This document shows positions 63,611 through 64,000 of a DNA stretch of 64,000 nt, one piece after another (positions within the stretch are counted from its first letter, which is position 1; every line of letters begins with the position of its first letter). The translations under genes were made by a program, and so were the position numbers. This DNA comes from Bacteroidaceae bacterium (lineage in GTDB: Bacteria > Bacteroidota > Bacteroidia > Bacteroidales > Bacteroidaceae). The notes beneath the pieces were generated by a model that saw only the letters and a program-made list of their open reading frames with translations, was not told the origin of the DNA and ran no database searches. The stretch covers positions 1-64,000 of the forward strand of contig JAFZWM010000018.1 of the NCBI GenBank assembly GCA_017617315.1, given 5' to 3'.

Positions 63611-64000
63611 AAAAGGTCTCAATCGTAATCCTGAACTGGAACGGCAAGGAGATGCTGAGAAAATATCTCCCATCAGTGCTAAAATTCAGCAATGGCGAGG
63701 ATATTGAAGTCTGTGTTGCTGACAATGCATCAACCGACTCATCGGTAGAAATGCTGAAAGCCGAGTTTTCGGGCGTGAGAATTGAACAGCTCGACATGAA
63801 CTACGGCTTTGCGCAAGGCTACAACATCGCCCTAAAGCGCATCGAGGCCGAATATTACGTTCTGCTGAACAGCGACGTTGAGGTTACAGAAAATTGGATT
63901 GAGCCGATGCTTCAGTATCTCGACTCAAACCCGGATGTGGCGGCGTGCCAGCCTAAGATTCTGAGCGCGCACGACCATTCGACCTTCGAATATGCCGGAG
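63607..64000 (+). CDS. Family 2 glycosyltransferase (partial, runs off the window)
   Basis: The first 131 codons give KKVSIVILNWNGKEML, VADNASTDSSVEML and LLNSDVEV, the landmarks of rhamnosyltransferase-like GT2 enzymes. The start ATG overlaps the mtaB stop (ATGA). The C-terminal part is outside the window, so specificity and membrane segments cannot be judged. Confidence 0.88.
   Translation, partial: MKKVSIVILNWNGKEMLRKYLPSVLKFSNGEDIEVCVADNASTDSSVEMLKAEFSGVRIEQLDMNYGFAQGYNIALKRIEAEYYVLLNSDVEVTENWIEPMLQYLDSNPDVAACQPKILSAHDHSTFEYAG

Noticed and set aside
1-64000. tRNA genes, rRNA genes, CRISPR arrays or large inverted repeats of phase-variable promoters
   Set aside because: None found on reading both strands; no long direct repeat arrays except the short repeats listed.

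Overview
The window looks like chromosomal DNA from a Bacteroidales bacterium (Prevotella/Bacteroides relatives). Signs of this are: promoters of the Bacteroidetes type (TAnnTTTG at -7, TTTG near -33, seen repeatedly); a 1118-residue SecA with a C-terminal zinc motif; Bacteroidetes-type families (DUF4105, DUF4422, FadL-like outer-membrane protein, stand-alone LptC, type III pantothenate kinase); and a polysaccharide tyrosine kinase with a Tyr/Gly-rich tail. No tRNA, rRNA or CRISPR array was seen.

Layout. (1) 1-18506, minus strand: a long operon for a surface polysaccharide, starting with an outer-membrane export lipoprotein and an ABC exporter (Wzm/Wzt). Then come glycosyltransferases (GT2, GT4, GT11-like, GT32, DUF4422), a pyruvyltransferase-like protein, two acyltransferase-3 proteins, two hexapeptide acetyltransferases and three GT-C-like membrane proteins. 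The last of these is cut off beside an IS1595-like transposase at the window edge. (2) 18702-25953, plus strand: secreted GH35 and GH28 glycosidases, MarC, a sodium-dependent transporter and an AT-rich MATE-like protein. (3) 25970-31806, minus strand: a membrane-tethered HTH protein, an intergenic stretch with three strong hairpins, SecA and a DUF4105 protein. (4) 31940-46094, mostly plus strand: housekeeping and envelope genes (coaX, FadL-like OMP, TPR protein, lptC, CNNM/CorC protein, PpiD-like chaperone, phytase-like esterase, xseB, ilvE, trmB, mrp) and one opposing membrane protein of unknown function. (5) 46206-49132, plus strand: a Wzc-like tyrosine autokinase and a small HAD protein. 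(6) 49129-61633, minus strand: a second polysaccharide region. Its upstream half (56585-61633) holds a GtrB/ArnC-like transferase, WecD-like acetyltransferase, two ArnE/ArnF-like half-transporters, WecE-like aminotransferase and a GT-C-like protein. Its downstream half has GT4 enzymes, a Wzy-like polymerase, an acyltransferase-GT4 fusion and a WcaF-like acetyltransferase. (7) 61762-64000: a 59-residue lipoprotein, mtaB and the start of another GT2 gene.

How they work together. Two polysaccharide systems flank a housekeeping core. One exports through an ABC transporter plus OPX lipoprotein. The other has a Wzy-like polymerase and a Wzc-like kinase, suggesting polymerisation in the periplasm. 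The most interesting module is 56585-61633. Its gene content is what one would expect for making dTDP-Fuc4NAc, loading it on undecaprenyl phosphate, flipping it with a split small transporter, and transferring it outside the membrane. This would be a Gtr/Arn-like decoration route; it is inferred from families and gene order.
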